Part shown: positions 1 through 8,165 of the stretch, in pieces | Layout: every line of letters begins with the position of its first letter | How positions within the stretch are numbered: the stretch's first letter is position 1 | Origin: Methylobacterium marchantiae | Lineage (GTDB): Bacteria > Pseudomonadota > Alphaproteobacteria > Rhizobiales > Beijerinckiaceae | Assembly: GCF_022179405.1 (NCBI RefSeq) | Contig: NZ_BPQT01000033.1 | Coordinates: 1-64,000, forward strand | Direction: 5' to 3' | Length of the DNA stretch: 64,000 nt | Notes under the pieces: generated by a model | Database searches by the model: none | Told to the model about the DNA's origin: nothing | The model's input: only the letters and a program-made list of their open reading frames with translations | Program-made: the position numbers and the translations under genes

Positions 1-81
1 GCCTGTTTTCGTTCCAGATCGGTGGAATGGGCTTCGACAAACCCGTTTCGGCCTCGGCGCCCGGCCGATCACGGCGGGGAA

Positions 82-408
82 TCAGCGCTGAAGGTCTTTG
101 ACCGAGCGCGCCAGGGCATCGTTCATCCGGGTCTGCCAGCCGGCACCCGTCGCCTTGTAGGCTTCGATGACATGCGGATCGATCCGCAATGTCAGCAGGA
201 CCTTCGCTCCGCCCGATTTCGGACGCCCGCGATCGGGCTTCGTCAAGGCCGCGTAGAGCGTCGACGGCACCGCATCGGCCAGCGGCCGCATCCGGGCGAA
301 ATCGGAACTCGTGATCTCGGGATTGTCCGGGTCTGCCGCGATCCCTGCCTGGATCCGCGCCTCGTCCTCGTCCGTGATCTCCGGGATCGTCGGGTCAATC
401 CTGGGCAT
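82..408 (-). CDS. brnA: BrnA-family antitoxin
   Basis: A 108-residue protein of the BrnA antitoxin type. It should neutralise the BrnT ribonuclease encoded just upstream and act as the DNA-binding autorepressor of the pair. The C-terminal third (VLLTLRIDPHVIEAYK and onward) has the ribbon-helix-helix-like look of BrnA proteins, and the N-terminal half is acidic. An in-frame ATG lies 18 bases further upstream, but this ATG is preceded by a near-ideal Shine-Dalgarno (aaaggagg, 4-base spacer), so I chose it. It overlaps the end of brnT by 14 bases, indicating translational coupling. The assignment rests on the gene pair as much as on the sequence. A second, diverged pair lies at 55.7-56.3 kb. 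Confidence 0.82.
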   Translation of the reverse strand: MPRIDPTIPEITDEDEARIQAGIAADPDNPEITSSDFARMRPLADAVPSTLYAALTKPDRGRPKSGGAKVLLTLRIDPHVIEAYKATGAGWQTRMNDALARSVKDLQR

Positions 409-673
409 AGAGCCTCCTTTCCGCACGGCTTGCCGGCCGCAGGCTGATCAGGGACAGCGCTTCGGTCCCGAGTGGGGACAGGATCGCCACCACGACTAAC
501 CGGCCGTCGAAGACGCCGACGAGCCGAAAACGAGCCCGGCCCGTCGCGCTTGGCTCAGCGGGCAGTTCGATCGCTGTCGAAAAATCGAAGGCCGTCTCGA
601 ACTCAGCGAAGTCCAGACCATGCTTCACCAGATTCGTGGAGCGCTTCGACTCGTCCCAGGTGATGAGCGCCAT
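395..673 (-). CDS. brnT: BrnT-family ribonuclease toxin
   Basis: A 92-residue protein with the BrnT layout: ITWDESKRSTNLVKHGLDF at the N-terminus (family pattern W-D-xx-K-xx-N-xx-K-H-G), a central beta-rich region, and the closing SLRPASRAERRLYAQD, where family members carry an Arg-rich ERR-Y motif. BrnT is a RelE-fold ribonuclease that inhibits translation and is held in check by BrnA. The ATG at 673 gives the usual family length; an in-frame start at 724 would add 17 residues unlike the family. The start codon abuts a near-perfect 20-bp palindrome, the likely operator. brnA follows with a 14-base overlap. Confidence 0.83.
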   Translation of the reverse strand: MALITWDESKRSTNLVKHGLDFAEFETAFDFSTAIELPAEPSATGRARFRLVGVFDGRLVVVAILSPLGTEALSLISLRPASRAERRLYAQD

Positions 674-693
674 ATTATCGTAGCTACGGTAAT
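674..693. promoter_or_regulatory. Palindromic operator in front of brnT
   Basis: Twenty bases centred on GTAGCTAC form an inverted repeat with 18 of 20 positions symmetrical. It ends immediately beside the brnT start codon. The position fits an autoregulatory operator bound by the BrnA-BrnT complex, as known for this toxin-antitoxin family. Function is inferred from position and symmetry. Confidence 0.5.
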
Positions 694-770
694 TCCGAGA
701 CCCGTCCGATGCAAGACGCCGCAATGCGGGTAAAGCATCGACTCAGCGGCCCGGAGACTGGCACGATGCC

Positions 771-789
771 GCGTAGGCGTCGCCTACGC
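771..789. repeat. Short perfect inverted repeat between rcdA and brnT
   Basis: Nine-base arms (gcgtaggcg / cgcctacgc) separated by one base, just past the rcdA stop codon at 798. There is no T-run on the rcdA strand, so it is not a standard intrinsic terminator. It could be a weak hairpin terminator for rcdA or another protein-binding site for the brnTA promoter. Confidence 0.35.
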
Positions 790-797
790 TCATCCCG

Positions 798-1325
798 TCA
801 ATGCGCGGTACCGAAGGCGTTGCGCAGCAGGCCCTGCTGAGCCGCCACCGGGCTCTCGCGAAACGCCGGCGTGGGGCGGTCGTCGGAGATCAGCCCATCG
901 AGATGCAGGATGCGGGCGTGCAGCCGGCGCGAGCGCACGATCAGGTCCTGGAGGCGGACCGGCATGATCCCGAAGGTCTCGGCGCGGAAGGTCTCCGGCG
1001 TCGCGAGCCGGACCCGGGTCTTCTCCTGCAGGGCCTGGGCCGGGGTGATCTCGCCTTCCGCCACGGCGCGCTGGACCAGGAGCCAGGACGCGATCTGCAT
1101 CAGCCGGGTGGTGAGACGCATGCTCTCGCTGGCATAGGACAGGGTGCTGTCGCGCGAGAGCAGCCGCGATTCCTCGCGCCCCTCGCCGTCGAGATAGGCC
1201 GCAGCCTCCTCGACCATGGTCATGCCTTCACGGAACAGGACCTTGAAAGCTTCCGAGCCCACATAGGTCTCGCCGAAATTGACCCAGTCCCGCTCGTCGC
1301 GGAAGGTGACCTCGAACTCGTTCAT
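798..1325 (-). CDS. rcdA: RcdA-like regulator of CtrA degradation (DUF1465)
   Basis: A 175-residue all-helical protein of the DUF1465 family, whose founding member is Caulobacter RcdA. RcdA is an adaptor that works with CpdR and PopA to deliver CtrA and other cell-cycle proteins to ClpXP at the cell pole. Length matches the family (about 175 residues). Recognisable stretches are YASESMRLTTRLMQIASWLL and, in the second half, the conserved helix around RLQDLIVRSRRLHARI. The C-terminus is a loose, Pro/Ala-rich tail, as in other members. The gene appears monocistronic, with 190 bases to the next gene. Partners such as cpdR, popA and ctrA are not in the window. Confidence 0.82.
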   Translation of the reverse strand: MNEFEVTFRDERDWVNFGETYVGSEAFKVLFREGMTMVEEAAAYLDGEGREESRLLSRDSTLSYASESMRLTTRLMQIASWLLVQRAVAEGEITPAQALQEKTRVRLATPETFRAETFGIMPVRLQDLIVRSRRLHARILHLDGLISDDRPTPAFRESPVAAQQGLLRNAFGTAH

Positions 1326-1516
1326 CCTGCCTCCTGTGCCGCCGCCGGACTTCTGTCCCGATCTGGGACAGGGTCGGTGCGTTCACGGCGATATCCGCAA
1401 CTCTAGAGCCTGCGGGGCCGGAACGGGGCATTGACCAGGGATTAACCTTAACGGCGCGGTTTTGTGCCCGCCGGCCGGCCCGCCTTCCTCCGTGGAGACG
1501 ACAGGCAGGCGAAGAC

Positions 1517-2755
1517 TCAGAGCGCCTGCATCGCCGCGAGGATCAGCCACGGGCAGGCCGCCAGCCATGCGAGGGTCCGCAGCCGATAGCGATCGGGGCG
1601 CTGGAGAACCCACGAATCGACGGTGGAGAGGATCAGGCAGGCGAGCACGACGCCGTTGCTCAGGGCGGCGATGGCGAGGAGCCTCGGCTGGTCGAAATGG
1701 AAGACGAGATAGGCGGCGACCCCGCTCGCCTGCGCGGCCAGCGCCAGCGGCGCGAGGTGGGGCCGGATGCAGGCCAGAACGATCAGGGTGATCTCGGCCG
1801 CGAAGAAGTAGCGGTCGTGCATCTTGGGCAGGACGAAGGGCATCAGCAGGAAGGCCAGAGCGGCGGCCTGGACGATGTCGGCCGGGGTCGGGGCCGCGCG
1901 GCTCCGGCCAAGGATGAAGGCGAAGGCGAGGCCGGCGACGAGGGCCAGCGCCAGCCCGCCAGCGACGCCGACCGCATAGGCGTCCGGCGGAACGAAGATC
2001 CAGGGATTCGCGGCATTCATCGAGAGCCGGTGGAAGGTCCGCGACTGTTCGAGATAGGTTCCGAGGATCGCCTGCAGGGGGCGGCCGAGGAGCCAGGCCG
2101 GAAGGGCGAAGACGAGATAGGGGACGGCAATCAGCGGGAGCCAGCGCCACGCGATCGCGCCGCGCAGGACGAGGGCCAGGATCAGCGGCCCCAGGAAGAC
2201 CGCCTGCGCCTTGACCGCGACGGCGCAGCCGAAGGCGAGGAGCCCCCAGCGCCACCGGCCTCGACAGAAGCCATCGACGCAGACCAGGGCGAAGAAGGTC
2301 CAGATCGCATCGGCCTGCCCCCAGAGCGAGCCGTTGAAGAGCATCGTCGGCGCGAGCCAGACCGCGATCAGCGCCGTGAGGGCGGCCCGCCGATCGGACG
2401 TGGCGACGAGGACGATGCGCCAGGCCATGACGGCGCAGCCGGCCTCGAAGAAAAGGGAGATCGCCTTGACGAGGTACCAGGGCCTCGCGAGGCCATCGAA
2501 GAGCGAGGCCGCCAGCAGCAGGTATCCGTAGAACGGCGTGTAATTGTAGTTCGCGGCGGGCCGGCCGAGGCTCTGCCAGCCATTCGCCCGCGCATGCTCG
2601 TACCACGGCAGGAGGAACGAGAAAGTGTCGGAGGTCGTGACGTCGCGGCCGGCATAGCGGAGGGCCAGCCCGGCCAGGATGCCGAGGCACACCAGCGCCA
2701 CGCCCCTGCGACCGGGCGTGGAGGGGAAGAGATGCCTCGATTCCGGCAAAGACAC
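1517..2755 (-). CDS. Polytopic membrane glycosyltransferase (GT-C type, Gpi18/GT87-like)
   Basis: A 412-residue integral membrane protein with roughly ten hydrophobic segments. The signature block FNGSLWGQADAIWTFF matches the LWGQ-D motif of Gpi18/PIG-V-like and GT87 mannosyltransferases, which use polyprenyl-phosphate sugars in the membrane. An early loop carries an Asp (DVTTSDTFSFLLPWYEH) where GT-C enzymes hold the catalytic acid. The frame stays open upstream to 3094, but that stretch runs through an intrinsic terminator. I therefore start at the GTG at 2755, which has a GAGG ribosome site 7 bases upstream. Acceptor and pathway cannot be read from the sequence. There are no sugar-pathway genes next to it. 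Confidence 0.65.
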   Translation of the reverse strand: MSLPESRHLFPSTPGRRGVALVCLGILAGLALRYAGRDVTTSDTFSFLLPWYEHARANGWQSLGRPAANYNYTPFYGYLLLAASLFDGLARPWYLVKAISLFFEAGCAVMAWRIVLVATSDRRAALTALIAVWLAPTMLFNGSLWGQADAIWTFFALVCVDGFCRGRWRWGLLAFGCAVAVKAQAVFLGPLILALVLRGAIAWRWLPLIAVPYLVFALPAWLLGRPLQAILGTYLEQSRTFHRLSMNAANPWIFVPPDAYAVGVAGGLALALVAGLAFAFILGRSRAAPTPADIVQAAALAFLLMPFVLPKMHDRYFFAAEITLIVLACIRPHLAPLALAAQASGVAAYLVFHFDQPRLLAIAALSNGVVLACLILSTVDSWVLQRPDRYRLRTLAWLAACPWLILAAMQAL

Positions 2756-2816
2756 GTGGCGGCCTCGCTGATGGCAGGCGAACCGGGACCGGGACGAATC
2801 GACGGAGCGCCCGGTC

Positions 2817-2846
2817 AAAAAAAAGCCGCCCGGAGGGGGCGGCTTT
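2817..2846 (-). terminator. Intrinsic terminator on the minus strand, orphan
   Basis: A strong hairpin (AAAGCCGCCC with GGGGCGGCTTT, 4-base loop) is followed on the minus strand by eight T residues. It is a textbook rho-independent terminator for leftward transcription, 62 bases upstream of the chosen glycosyltransferase start. No recognisable gene ends into it: the next gene rightward, rpmH, runs the other way. It may end a small RNA, protect against antisense transcription from the rpmH region, or act as an attenuator in a glycosyltransferase leader. Confidence 0.8.
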
Positions 2847-3011
2847 GGAAAGTCGACTTGAGGCATCAAAACAACGGCAGATCGAAAAACCCGCCAGACA
2901 TCCGGAAAACCGGACATGACTCCTTCATAGGCTGAAAAGGTTAACGAGCCGCTAACGCCGGAAACGGCGATTAAGCATGCTCCGGAATCGGCCGGAGGGG
3001 CCTGACCAGAA

Positions 3012-3040
3012 TTGACTTCGCCCCCCCTCTCCGCCATAAG
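3012..3040 (+). promoter_or_regulatory. Candidate housekeeping promoter for rpmH-rnpA-yidC
   Basis: TTGACT and CATAAG hexamers separated by 17 bases, about 130 bases upstream of the rpmH start. Spacing and -35 box fit a sigma-70-type promoter; the -10 is only moderate. Nothing else in the 415-base gap between the glycosyltransferase and rpmH looks like a rightward promoter. Confidence 0.4.
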
Positions 3041-3170
3041 CCGCGCCATCGCGTCGCCGCGCCCCATGTGGGCGCTCTTCGCGCTTGCAGACACATTTCA
3101 GGGCGAGTGAAGATGTCGGTGGGGCTCCTGCAGCCAGCCGGATCGATCCTCGGCCATCGGAGATCGCGCC

Positions 3171-3305
3171 ATGAAGAGAACTTACCAGCCCAGCAAGCTC
3201 GTGCGCAAACGCCGCCACGGCTTCCGCGCGCGCATGGCGACGGCCGGCGGCCGCAAGGTCATCGCAGCCCGCCGCGCCCACGGCCGCAAGAAGCTCTCGG
3301 CCTGA
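3171..3305 (+). CDS. rpmH: 50S ribosomal protein L34
   Basis: A 44-residue basic protein beginning [18 protein letters not shown] and ending [12 protein letters not shown], the unmistakable L34 sequence at full family length. L34 is a structural protein of the large ribosomal subunit. It starts the conserved rpmH-rnpA-yidC gene order, with rnpA 94 bases downstream. Confidence 0.98.
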   Translation: MKRTYQPSKLVRKRRHGFRARMATAGGRKVIAARRAHGRKKLSA

Positions 3306-3399
3306 GAATCCCGGCGCCCTGACGCGCCGGGTGCAAGCCTTGCTCACCCCAAGCCTTGCTCAATCCGGGTCTTGCTCGCCCGAGAGCCTTGCTCATCCG

Positions 3400-4041
3400 A
3401 TGACCTCGCCCCTTGGCCGCAGGATCGAACCGGCAGTGTCGACGATCGGACGGCTGAAGCGGCGACCGGACTTTCTCGCGGCAGCGGGAGGGCGTCGTTT
3501 CCATACCGAGCACATGAGTGCCCAGGGTCGGCTGCGCGATGCGGCCGGCGTTTCTGCGCCCGTGCCTGCGGATGATGCGGCGGTCGAGGGTCTGCGCGTC
3601 GGTTTCACCATCACCAAGCGGGTCGGTCACGCCACCGAGCGCAACCGCATCCGCCGTCGCCTGCGCGACGCCGTGAAGCGCGTCGCGGCCGACCTGCTGC
3701 CCGCGGCGGCCGACATCGTCCTCGTCGCCCGCCGCCCCGCCCTGCACGCGCCGTTCGAGACGCTCATGGCGGATCTGCGCCGCTCCATCGGCGCGGTCGT
3801 CAAGCCGGGCGACGGCAAAGCCCGCGGTCAGAGCAGGCCCCCCGGCCAGAACCGATCCGGGCGCGGACGCGGCCGGTCCGGCAATCCGCCGGACGCCCCC
3901 AAAGCCTCCGCAATGGCGACGGCATCGCCCGCATCCGAGCCGAACGGGGCCCCGCCGCGCGAGCCCCTGCCTCGCGCCGCGGGCGACGCCTTCAGCCCCT
4001 CCCCTCCTTCGAACATACGCGACGGATCTCTCGATGGGTAA
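3400..4041 (+). CDS. rnpA: Ribonuclease P protein component, C-terminally extended
   Basis: The protein subunit of RNase P, which binds the catalytic RNA and helps remove 5' leaders from tRNA precursors. The core (residues 1-130) opens with [13 protein letters not shown] and contains the RNA-binding signature [15 protein letters not shown]. The predicted 213 residues exceed the usual 110-130. The last 80 or so form a low-complexity tail rich in Pro, Arg, Gly and Ala. I start at the ATG at 3400 because family homology begins shortly after it; an in-frame ATG at 3331 would add a non-conserved leader. The end overlaps yidC by 8 bases, so the tail may partly reflect selection for coupling. Confidence 0.93.
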   Translation: MTSPLGRRIEPAVSTIGRLKRRPDFLAAAGGRRFHTEHMSAQGRLRDAAGVSAPVPADDAAVEGLRVGFTITKRVGHATERNRIRRRLRDAVKRVAADLLPAAADIVLVARRPALHAPFETLMADLRRSIGAVVKPGDGKARGQSRPPGQNRSGRGRGRSGNPPDAPKASAMATASPASEPNGAPPREPLPRAAGDAFSPSPPSNIRDGSLDG

Positions 4042-5878
4042 TGACAAGACGAACATGATCGTCGCGATCGCCTTGTCGCTGGCGGTCCTGCTCGGGTGGA
4101 ACTACTTCATCGCCGCCCCGCGCGTGGAGGAGCAGCGTCAGGCGGCCCTCCAGCAAAAGGCGGCGACGCAAGCCGCCAACCCGACCGGCGCTCCCTCGGC
4201 CAGTCCGGCGGAAGGCGGACCCTCGGCACCCGTGCCGGGCACCCTGCCGAACGCGACGACGACGGTGGAAAGCCGTGAGGCGGCCCTCGCCCGCTCGCCG
4301 CGCGTCGCCATCGACACCCCGGCGCTCGCCGGTTCGATCGCGCTCAAGGGCGGCCGCGTCGACGACGTGTCGCTCAAGGGCTACCACGAGACCGTGGACG
4401 ATTCGAGCCCGCGCATCGTGCTGCTCTCGCCCACCGGCAGCGCGAATCCCTACTACGCCGAGTTCGGCTGGGTCGGCCAGAATGCCGGTTCGCTCCCCAC
4501 CGGCGACACGGTCTGGACCGCCGACGGCACCGTGCTGACCCCGGCCAAGCCCCTGACGCTCACCTACGACAACGGCGCCGGCCTGCTGTTCCGCCGCGTC
4601 ATCGCCGTGGACGACAAGTTCATGTTCACGGTCCGCGACGAGGTCGAGAACAAGGGCGCCGCCGCCGTCACGCTCTATCCGTACGGCCTCGTCTCGCGCT
4701 GGGGCAAGCCGACGACGCAGGGCTATTACGTGCTGCACGAGGGCATGATCGGCGTTCTCGGCGCCGACGGCCTGCAGGAATACACCTACGACCACGTCGC
4801 CAAGGAGCCGGCTCTGGGCAATGCCGGCACCAAGGGCAAGGCCTGGGCGAACGTCACCGGCGGCTTTGTCGGCATCACCGACAAGTACTGGGCCGCGGCC
4901 ACCATCCCGGACCAGGCCACCGCCTATACCGGCAGCTTCACCGAGCGCACCGACGGCGCCACCAAGGTCTATCAGGCCAGCGTGCGCGGCGACGGCCGCA
5001 GCGTCGAGCCGGGCGCCACCGTGACGGCGACCCAGCAGCTCTTCGCCGGCGCCAAGGAAGTCAACACGATCAACAACTACCAGAAGGATCTCGGCATCAA
5101 GCAGTTCGATCTGATGATCGACTGGGGCTGGTTCCACTTCATCACCAAGCCGATGTTCCGGGCGCTGGACTTCTTCTTCCACCTGTTCGGCAATTTCGGC
5201 GTGTCGATCCTGGTCGTCACCTTCTGCCTCAAGCTGCTGTTCCTGCCGATCGCCAACAAGTCGTACCAGTCCATGGCCAAGATGAAGGCCGTGCAGCCGG
5301 AGATGGCCTCGATCCGCGAGCGCTACGGCGACGACAAGATGAAGCAGCAGCAGGCGATGATGGAGCTGTACAAGAAGGAGAAGATCAACCCGGTGGCCGG
5401 CTGCTGGCCGGTGCTGATCCAGATCCCGGTCTTCTTCGCGCTCTACAAGGTCCTGTTCATCACCATCGAGATGCGGCACGCGCCGTTCTTCGGCTGGATC
5501 CAGGATCTCGCCGCGCCCGATCCGACCAACATCCTCAACCTGTTCGGCCTGCTTCCCTTCGCGGCGCCCGACTTCATCCATCTCGGCATCTGGCCGATCG
5601 TGATGGGCATCACGATGTTCATCCAGATGAAGATGAACCCCGCGCCGCCGGACCCGGTCCAGGCGCAAATCTTCACCTTCATGCCGATCGTGTTCACCTT
5701 CATGCTCGGCTCGTTCCCGGCCGGTCTGGTGATCTACTGGGCCTGGAACAACACCCTCTCGGTGATCCAGCAATACGTCATCATGCGCCGCAACGGCGTG
5801 AAGGTGGAATTGTGGGACAACCTCGGCGGGATGTTCAAGAAGAAGCCCGCCGACAAGAACGCGCCGGCCAAAAGCTGA
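4034..5878 (+). CDS. yidC: Membrane protein insertase YidC
   Basis: YidC inserts and folds inner-membrane proteins, alone or with SecYEG. The 614-residue protein has the Gram-negative plan. There is an N-terminal membrane anchor ([18 protein letters not shown]), a Pro/Ala-rich linker, a large periplasmic beta domain (about residues 75-350), and the conserved five-helix C-terminal insertase domain from about residue 360 ([52 protein letters not shown]). A hydrophilic Arg is expected in the first insertase helix region but I did not pin it down. The start codon lies inside the end of rnpA, indicating coupled translation. Confidence 0.97.
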   Translation: MGNDKTNMIVAIALSLAVLLGWNYFIAAPRVEEQRQAALQQKAATQAANPTGAPSASPAEGGPSAPVPGTLPNATTTVESREAALARSPRVAIDTPALAGSIALKGGRVDDVSLKGYHETVDDSSPRIVLLSPTGSANPYYAEFGWVGQNAGSLPTGDTVWTADGTVLTPAKPLTLTYDNGAGLLFRRVIAVDDKFMFTVRDEVENKGAAAVTLYPYGLVSRWGKPTTQGYYVLHEGMIGVLGADGLQEYTYDHVAKEPALGNAGTKGKAWANVTGGFVGITDKYWAAATIPDQATAYTGSFTERTDGATKVYQASVRGDGRSVEPGATVTATQQLFAGAKEVNTINNYQKDLGIKQFDLMIDWGWFHFITKPMFRALDFFFHLFGNFGVSILVVTFCLKLLFLPIANKSYQSMAKMKAVQPEMASIRERYGDDKMKQQQAMMELYKKEKINPVAGCWPVLIQIPVFFALYKVLFITIEMRHAPFFGWIQDLAAPDPTNILNLFGLLPFAAPDFIHLGIWPIVMGITMFIQMKMNPAPPDPVQAQIFTFMPIVFTFMLGSFPAGLVIYWAWNNTLSVIQQYVIMRRNGVKVELWDNLGGMFKKKPADKNAPAKS

Positions 5879-5912
5879 GCGTTCCCTCGTCGAACGGACA
5901 TCCACCCCGGTT

Positions 5913-6024
5913 CCTCGTCCTGAGGTGCCGCAGCGAAGCGGAGGCCTCGAAGGAGGCCTCCGGGACCCGGAGCGGTTTCTGGAAGCCTCCTTCGAGGCCG
6001 CTTCGCGGTACCTCAGGATGAGGT
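5913..6024. repeat. Interspersed palindromic element between yidC and engB
   Basis: A 112-base imperfect inverted repeat. The left arm reads CTCGTCCTGAGGTGCCGC and onward to AAGGAGGCCTCC; the right arm returns with GGAAGCCTCCTTCGAGGC and ends TACCTCAGGATGAGG. It would fold into one long hairpin. The CTCATCCTGAGGTGC-type ends are typical of short repeats scattered through intergenic regions of Rhizobiales genomes. It could serve as an RNA-level spacer between yidC and engB. Confidence 0.65.
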
Positions 6025-6070
6025 CGGCGGTGGGACGTCTCACATTCCCCTTTCCCGCCGGAGCCGCACC

Positions 6071-6721
6071 ATGTCCCAAGCCGAAGACGATGCGGCCCTC
6101 CTCGAATCCGGCCGGCTGCTGTTCGCGGGCGTCGCGGACTTCCTGTCCTCCGCGCCCACCGTTGCCGCCCTGCCGCCGATGAAGGGCGTCGAGATCGCCT
6201 TCGCCGGCCGCTCCAATGTCGGCAAGTCGAGCCTCGTCAACGCGCTCACCGGCCGCAACACCCTGGCACGGACCTCCCACACGCCGGGGCGGACGCAGCA
6301 GCTCAACTTCTTCGATATCGGCGGCCGCCTGACCCTGGTGGACATGCCCGGCTACGGCTATGCGGCGGTGGAGAAGACCAAGGTCGAGGCCTGGACCGAC
6401 CTAATCCACGATTACCTGAAGGGCCGCGCCAACCTCGCCCGCGTCTTCATGCTGATCGATTCGCGACACGGCCTGAAGGGCATCGACACCGACGTGCTCG
6501 ACGGGCTCGATAAGGCCGCGGTGAGCTACCAGATCGTGCTGACCAAGGGGGACGCCCTCAAGAAGGCAGAGATCGAGGCGCGCATCGCCGGCATCCGCGC
6601 GGCCATCGCCAAGCGCCCGGCGGCCTATCCCGAAATCCTGCTCACCTCCAGCCGCGACGATCGCGGCGTGCCGGAACTGCGCGCCAGCATCGCGCGGCTC
6701 CTGTCCGAGCGCGGCGCATGA
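6071..6721 (+). CDS. engB: Ribosome biogenesis GTP-binding protein EngB (YihA/YsxC)
   Basis: An essential TRAFAC-class GTPase needed for 50S ribosomal subunit assembly. The 216 residues show the expected G motifs: G1 AGRSNVGKSS near residue 45, G2 region TSHTPGRTQQLNFF, G3 DMPGYG near residue 95, G4 LTKGD near residue 158 (TKxD), and G5-like TSS near residue 195. Length fits the family (about 200-220). The stop overlaps the start of the DUF423 gene by 4 bases (ATGA), so the two are probably co-translated. The genomic position after yidC is common in Rhizobiales. Confidence 0.96.
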   Translation: MSQAEDDAALLESGRLLFAGVADFLSSAPTVAALPPMKGVEIAFAGRSNVGKSSLVNALTGRNTLARTSHTPGRTQQLNFFDIGGRLTLVDMPGYGYAAVEKTKVEAWTDLIHDYLKGRANLARVFMLIDSRHGLKGIDTDVLDGLDKAAVSYQIVLTKGDALKKAEIEARIAGIRAAIAKRPAAYPEILLTSSRDDRGVPELRASIARLLSERGA

Positions 6722-7095
6722 GCCTCGGCCTGCCCGATCGTATCCTGTTGGCCCTCGGCGCCCTCGCCGGGCTCCTCGGCGTCGCCGCGAGTGCGGCGGC
6801 CGCCCATATCCAGGGCGCCGACAGCCTCAAGACCGCCGCCCAGTTCCTGCTGTTCCACGCGCCCGCCGTCATCGGCCTCGTGGCCCTCACCGGCACGGGC
6901 GCCACGCACCGCCTGCTCACCCGCGTCGCCGCCTCCGCGCTCGTCCTCGGCCTCGCGCTGTTCTCGGGCGACCTGTCCTTGCGCGCGCTGCACGGAATCC
7001 CGCTGTTTCCCATGGCGGCGCCCACGGGGGGATTCCTGCTGATGGGGGGATGGCTGCTCACGGCCGTGGCGGCGCTGATTCCCGTCCGGCGATGA
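6718..7095 (+). CDS. DUF423 family small membrane protein
   Basis: A 125-residue protein with four predicted membrane helices. It matches the DUF423/YgdD family: a small-residue-rich first helix (ALGALAGLLGVAASAAAAH), a QFLLFHAPAVIGLVAL block and FSGDLSLRALHGIPLFPMAAPTGG, whose FSG and APxGG elements are the family hallmarks. The function is unknown. It overlaps engB at its start and the next small membrane-protein gene at its end, both as ATGA, forming a coupled chain. Confidence 0.88.
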   Translation: MSLGLPDRILLALGALAGLLGVAASAAAAHIQGADSLKTAAQFLLFHAPAVIGLVALTGTGATHRLLTRVAASALVLGLALFSGDLSLRALHGIPLFPMAAPTGGFLLMGGWLLTAVAALIPVRR

Positions 7096-7328
7096 ATCTC
7101 GTCTTCAACGAGCAGATAAAACTTCTCGCGACCGCCCTGAACACGGCTGCGACGTCGTGCTTCACGGTCGGCATCGCGACCCCGGTGGCCGGCTACATCT
7201 ATAACATCGGAAGTCTGCAGACGACGTTGAGCCCATGGTCGCTCGGCCTCGGTGTCACCGGTTGGCTTCTGGCGGCCATCATCCTACATTTCCTGGCAAG
7301 GCGCGCCTTGAAGGGGCTCAAGCCATGA
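7092..7328 (+). CDS. Small two-helix membrane protein, unknown function
   Basis: Seventy-eight residues with two hydrophobic segments (about 15-38 and 48-66) and a basic C-terminus. I do not recognise the family. The start overlaps the DUF423 stop as ATGA and its own stop overlaps the next small gene the same way. This coupling, plus coding-type base usage, supports it being real. The amphipathic N-terminus followed by two helices recalls small accessory membrane proteins, but no role can be assigned. Confidence 0.62.
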   Translation: MNLVFNEQIKLLATALNTAATSCFTVGIATPVAGYIYNIGSLQTTLSPWSLGLGVTGWLLAAIILHFLARRALKGLKP

Positions 7329-7480
7329 ATGAATTCGCATTTCTTGCCTTTGTCGTCACACCTGCCGTCGTCGTGCTGCTCGGCTACGTCGCCGTGCGGC
7401 TCCAAGAGGCGGCGGGACGGCGATACGACGCCGCTGCCATGGAACGAAGCAGGGCCTCCGCCAACGCGCCGCGCCCTTAG
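7325..7480 (+). CDS. Very small single-pass membrane protein, unknown function
   Basis: Fifty-one residues: a hydrophobic helix at residues 4-24 (FAFLAFVVTPAVVVLLGYVA) followed by a polar, basic C-terminal half. It begins in an ATGA overlap with the preceding gene and is the last member of a four-gene coupled chain starting with engB. The family is unrecognised. Confidence 0.5.
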   Translation: MNEFAFLAFVVTPAVVVLLGYVAVRLQEAAGRRYDAAAMERSRASANAPRP

Positions 7481-7498
7481 GACCGACGCGCCCGGACG

Positions 7499-8122
7499 CT
7501 ACTTGATCAGCGGCGGCAGAGGCGGCGAGGTGCCGGGCGGAAGCGCTGTCTGGGCCATGTTCATGCTCATGGCCAGCAGCGTGTAGTAGCCGTTGATGCC
7601 CGCCATCTCGATGGCGCCCTGCTCGCCGAACGTCTCGACCACGCGCGTGTAGGTGGTGTCGCTCACTGCCTTGTTGCGGTGCAGTTCGGTGGAGAGGGCG
7701 TAGACGAGAGTCTCCTCCTCACCCATCGCATCCGGGCGGCGGCCCTCCCGAATGGCTTCGACGATGGCCGGATCGAGCCCGGCCTTCAGCGCGATCGGCT
7801 GGTGGATGTGCCATTCGAGCTGCTGGGTCCATTCCCGCGCGGTCAGCAGGATGATGAACTCGCTGAGACGCAGGGGAAGCACGCTGTGATAGCGCAGGTG
7901 CAGGCCCATATTGCTCGCGTTTGTCATGAGTTCTGGACTGCGCAGCAGGGGCACGAAGGGACCGAAGACCGGCACCTTGCGGGCTGCCAGGAAATCCTCG
8001 GACGCCTTCTTCTGAGCCTCGGTCTGCCGGTCGGCCGGAATCTCCGGCATCCGGTCCTCCGCGAGGGCCGGCGCGATCACCGCGAAGGTCATGGCGGCTC
8101 CCAGGACGAGACGTGTCAGCAT
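7499..8122 (-). CDS. Secreted carboxymuconolactone decarboxylase-like (AhpD-fold) protein
   Basis: A 207-residue protein with a signal peptide (MLTRLVLGAAMTFAVIAPALA) followed by a carboxymuconolactone-decarboxylase/AhpD-type helical domain. Typical elements are LLRSPELMTNASNMGLHLRYHSVLPLRLSEFIILLTAREW and WHIHQPIALKAGL. The CxxC redox pair of peroxidase-type AhpD proteins is absent, so a thiol peroxidase role is unlikely. Export to the periplasm is unusual for a family best known in the cytoplasm, though secreted members occur. I start at the ATG at 8122, which places the signal peptide at the N-terminus. It follows the AtoE-like transporter gene on the same strand (44-base gap). Confidence 0.75.
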   Translation of the reverse strand: MLTRLVLGAAMTFAVIAPALAEDRMPEIPADRQTEAQKKASEDFLAARKVPVFGPFVPLLRSPELMTNASNMGLHLRYHSVLPLRLSEFIILLTAREWTQQLEWHIHQPIALKAGLDPAIVEAIREGRRPDAMGEEETLVYALSTELHRNKAVSDTTYTRVVETFGEQGAIEMAGINGYYTLLAMSMNMAQTALPPGTSPPLPPLIK

Positions 8123-8165
8123 GACGAACTTCCCGGCAGTGGACCGATGCCGATCAGCACGCATC

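Noticed and set aside
1697-2935. Long plus-strand open frame opposite the glycosyltransferase gene
   Set aside because: Its translation is an Arg/Glu/Gly/Asp-rich string typical of antisense frames in GC-rich DNA; the minus strand encodes a recognisable polytopic protein.
3992-6280. 762-codon minus-strand frame opposite yidC and engB
   Set aside because: His/Arg/Glu/Gly-rich pseudo-protein spanning two well-supported genes and an intergenic palindrome; it is a shadow frame.
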